A DNA stretch of 64,000 bases from Anaerococcus sp. Marseille-P3625 (GTDB taxonomy: Bacteria > Bacillota > Clostridia > Tissierellales > Peptoniphilaceae), in the NCBI RefSeq assembly GCF_900232825.1, contig NZ_OCTP01000011.1:583262-647261 (forward strand), in the 5' to 3' direction. A program made the position numbers and the translations under genes. Under the pieces are notes generated by a model. That model saw only the letters and a program-made list of their open reading frames with translations. It did not search any database and had not been told where the DNA came from. Positions within the stretch are counted from its first letter, which is position 1, and each line of letters begins with the position of its first letter. This document shows, in pieces, positions 62,372 to 64,000 of this stretch.

Positions 62372-62668
62372 TTATCTTTCCAAAAGATTATTTTCTTTGA
62401 TTTTTTCTATAGCTTCATCTTTAGAAAGAATATTCTTCATGCCAATGATTGTAACGCCTTTTTCTTTTAGATTATCAAAATCCTTCATGAAATTTACTGC
62501 ACAGAATATTACATCAGCACTTCTTCCTGTAGATTTTCCTTCAGATAGTGAGCAGTGAGAGATGTCAAGTTTGCCCTTATAGTCCAATTCATTAAAAGCT
62601 TGCTTAATCTTATTCATCATCATCAAACTTGTTCCAGCTCCATTTGCACATGCTACTATTACTTTCAT
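62372..62668 (-). CDS. ulaB: PTS ascorbate-specific EIIB component
   Basis: This 98-residue EIIB of the SgaB/UlaB family has the phosphorylated Cys7 in the P-loop-like VIVACANGAGTSLMM and a Rossmann-type small fold. It passes phosphate from EIIA to ascorbate in the UlaA channel. It lies 9 bases after ulaA and 9 before ulaF. No EIIA (UlaC) gene is in the window. Confidence 0.93.
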   Translation of the reverse strand: MKVIVACANGAGTSLMMMNKIKQAFNELDYKGKLDISHCSLSEGKSTGRSADVIFCAVNFMKDFDNLKEKGVTIIGMKNILSKDEAIEKIKENNLLER

Positions 62669-62677
62669 TTCGCCCTC

Positions 62678-64000
62678 CTATTTATTTGCGATTGTTTCTT
62701 TGTACTTTTCATAATCTTCAGTGATCATGAAGTAACCTTCTTTGTTCTTTCTATATTGTAGTTGAGGAATTACGATTAATAAGATTGCTACTAATGCAAC
62801 ACCTACATATTGAATATTCTTAATCAATACTGTAAATGCTGGCCATACTGTTGCCCAGTCAAACATTCCTAGATATCCACCGTATTGAGCGAGTCCAGAA
62901 TATGTTGCTATGAATGCTGAACCAAATACTTGGATTAGACCTGATAAGAATGGCATCAACATTGCAGCCTTATAACCACCTCTATTATTAGCATATACCC
63001 CAATTACAGCGTTATCAAAGAATAATGGAACGAATCCTGCAATTATTAGTGTTGGGGATTTTAGTAAGAATAGGGTACCTATTGCTAAAAATTGTCCTAA
63101 AGCACCAAATAAAAATCCGATTGTTACTGCATTTGCTGCACCAAAACCAAATACTGCTGCGCAGTCGATTCCTGGAAGTGCACCTGGTAAAAGTTTTCTT
63201 TGGATACCATCAAATGATGATGTTAATTCGCCAACGAATGTTCTAACTCCTAGTTGTAAGATAGCTAAGTTTACTGCAAAGCTAAATGAAGATTGCATGA
63301 TATAGAAGAAGAAGTTATCGTCCATTTTTAAAGCTTCGTGAGCTACTAGATAATCTTTGCCTAAAACTGATTGGATAATTCCAAAGAATAGGGTCATAAG
63401 AATTGCTGTAGCTACCATGTTTTCGTTAAAGATTGATAAAAATCCTGGTAGTTCCAAATCATCAATATCTTTACTATGGTCTTTTCTCTTAGCAAATATC
63501 TTATCACTTAAAAAGCAAGCAAGTCTGATACCAAACATTTGTTGGTGAGCTATACAGAAACCTGCACCGTCTGTAAGTTTTTGTGTATCTTCAACTGTTA
63601 AGTTGCTACCTACTGCCCAATAAAGACCTAGTAAAATAGCCATTATTACAAGAATAGGTGTTTGACCTAAATCTGGAAAGCAGAAAACTAATAGCCAAAA
63701 AGCTGTTGCAGCTTGTTGCATTTGAACGTGACCTGTTGTAAACACAGCTCTCATCTTTGTAATATTTTTTGCTCTAACTAGAATAATATTAACTATAAAG
63801 GCAATAAGCAATAGAACCATTACTTGTGAAAATGATCTACCAAGATGCTCCATACCTTCAGTTACCGCGTTTTGACCAAAATACGGGTCAATTACTGTTG
63901 CAGAAATATTAAATTTATCCTTAAGTCCTGTAAGTATTGGTCTAAAGGTAGAAACAAGTCCACCAGAACCAACCATCAAAATCATATAGCCTACAGTTGC
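62678..64000 (-). CDS. ulaA: PTS ascorbate-specific EIIC component (5' end missing)
   Basis: This polytopic ascorbate permease continues past the right edge. The open frame runs to base 64000 without a start (ATVGYMILMVGSGGLVSTFR), and about 30 residues of a normal UlaA are missing, so the ATG at 63985 is internal. Typical UlaA segments are AVTEGMEHLGRSFSQVMVLL, LPGALPGIDCAAVFGFGAAN and FFDNAVIGVYANNRGG. It takes up and phosphorylates L-ascorbate. ulaG (lactonase) and ulaC probably lie further upstream. Confidence 0.93.
   Translation of the reverse strand, partial: ATVGYMILMVGSGGLVSTFRPILTGLKDKFNISATVIDPYFGQNAVTEGMEHLGRSFSQVMVLLLIAFIVNIILVRAKNITKMRAVFTTGHVQMQQAATAFWLLVFCFPDLGQTPILVIMAILLGLYWAVGSNLTVEDTQKLTDGAGFCIAHQQMFGIRLACFLSDKIFAKRKDHSKDIDDLELPGFLSIFNENMVATAILMTLFFGIIQSVLGKDYLVAHEALKMDDNFFFYIMQSSFSFAVNLAILQLGVRTFVGELTSSFDGIQRKLLPGALPGIDCAAVFGFGAANAVTIGFLFGALGQFLAIGTLFLLKSPTLIIAGFVPLFFDNAVIGVYANNRGGYKAAMLMPFLSGLIQVFGSAFIATYSGLAQYGGYLGMFDWATVWPAFTVLIKNIQYVGVALVAILLIVIPQLQYRKNKEGYFMITEDYEKYKETIANK

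Overview
The window is AT-rich, low-GC Gram-positive DNA, most like an anaerobic coccus of the Peptoniphilaceae (Anaerococcus, Finegoldia or Peptoniphilus; the sequence alone does not settle the genus). Grounds: a ctsR-mcsA-mcsB-clpC operon, NPKTG-type sortase-anchored surface proteins, a fermentative CoA-transferase, and a Tn1549-family conjugative element of the kind common in such anaerobes.

Layout. (1) From base 1 to about 39510 is the larger part of an integrative conjugative element (ICE), all transcribed leftward: repA-like initiator, DnaC-like ATPase, PcfB, antirepressor, VirD4 coupling protein, a small acidic protein, SSB, Maff2, VirB6/TrbL-like, PrgI, VirB4, NlpC/P60 hydrolase, DUF4315, two secreted or membrane proteins, an AlbA-type regulator, topoisomerase III, a C5 DNA methyltransferase and an AAA/ABC-like ATPase. 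The left end, relaxase and integrase are outside the window. The right end lies inside a chromosomal type III methyltransferase (mod) gene, which is cut just after its SAM-binding motif.

(2) The ICE carries two passengers of its own. A group II intron (15849-18596) sits in maff2; precise splicing would restore the Maff2 reading frame. A Tn4451/TnpX-type integrative mobilizable element (IME, 20310-35451) sits in virD4, between the Walker A and Walker B halves, with a CAGGA repeat at both junctions. The IME carries TnpW, an ORF6N-PLD fusion, a replication initiator, a MobA/MobL relaxase with a candidate oriT, DUF3847, a sigma factor and a large serine recombinase. Its cargo is a TetR regulator, a ClbS/DfsB-like protein, two ABC half-transporters and an ECF transporter (S, T and fused A), possibly a metallophore-uptake cassette.

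(3) From about 39510 rightward is host chromosome: the XRE-mod remnant; the heat-shock operon with its CtsR operator and a McsB that has lost active-site motifs; a cell-surface locus (C69 dipeptidase, two paralogous NPKTG proteins, a secreted coiled-coil protein) that shares an apparently undescribed helical repeat; a DinJ-YafQ toxin-antitoxin pair between copies of an intergenic repeat; a butyryl-CoA:acetate-type CoA-transferase; and split chromate transporter genes. A seven-gene L-ascorbate catabolism run (ulaA-ulaB-ulaF-ulaE-ulaD-talC-tkt) closes the window; ulaA runs off the right edge.

A recurring regulatory theme inside the mobile DNA is a short hairpin plus U-tract immediately ahead of a Shine-Dalgarno sequence. 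It is seen upstream of topB, ssb, tnpW, the repA-like gene and the IME sigma factor, and suggests attenuation control.
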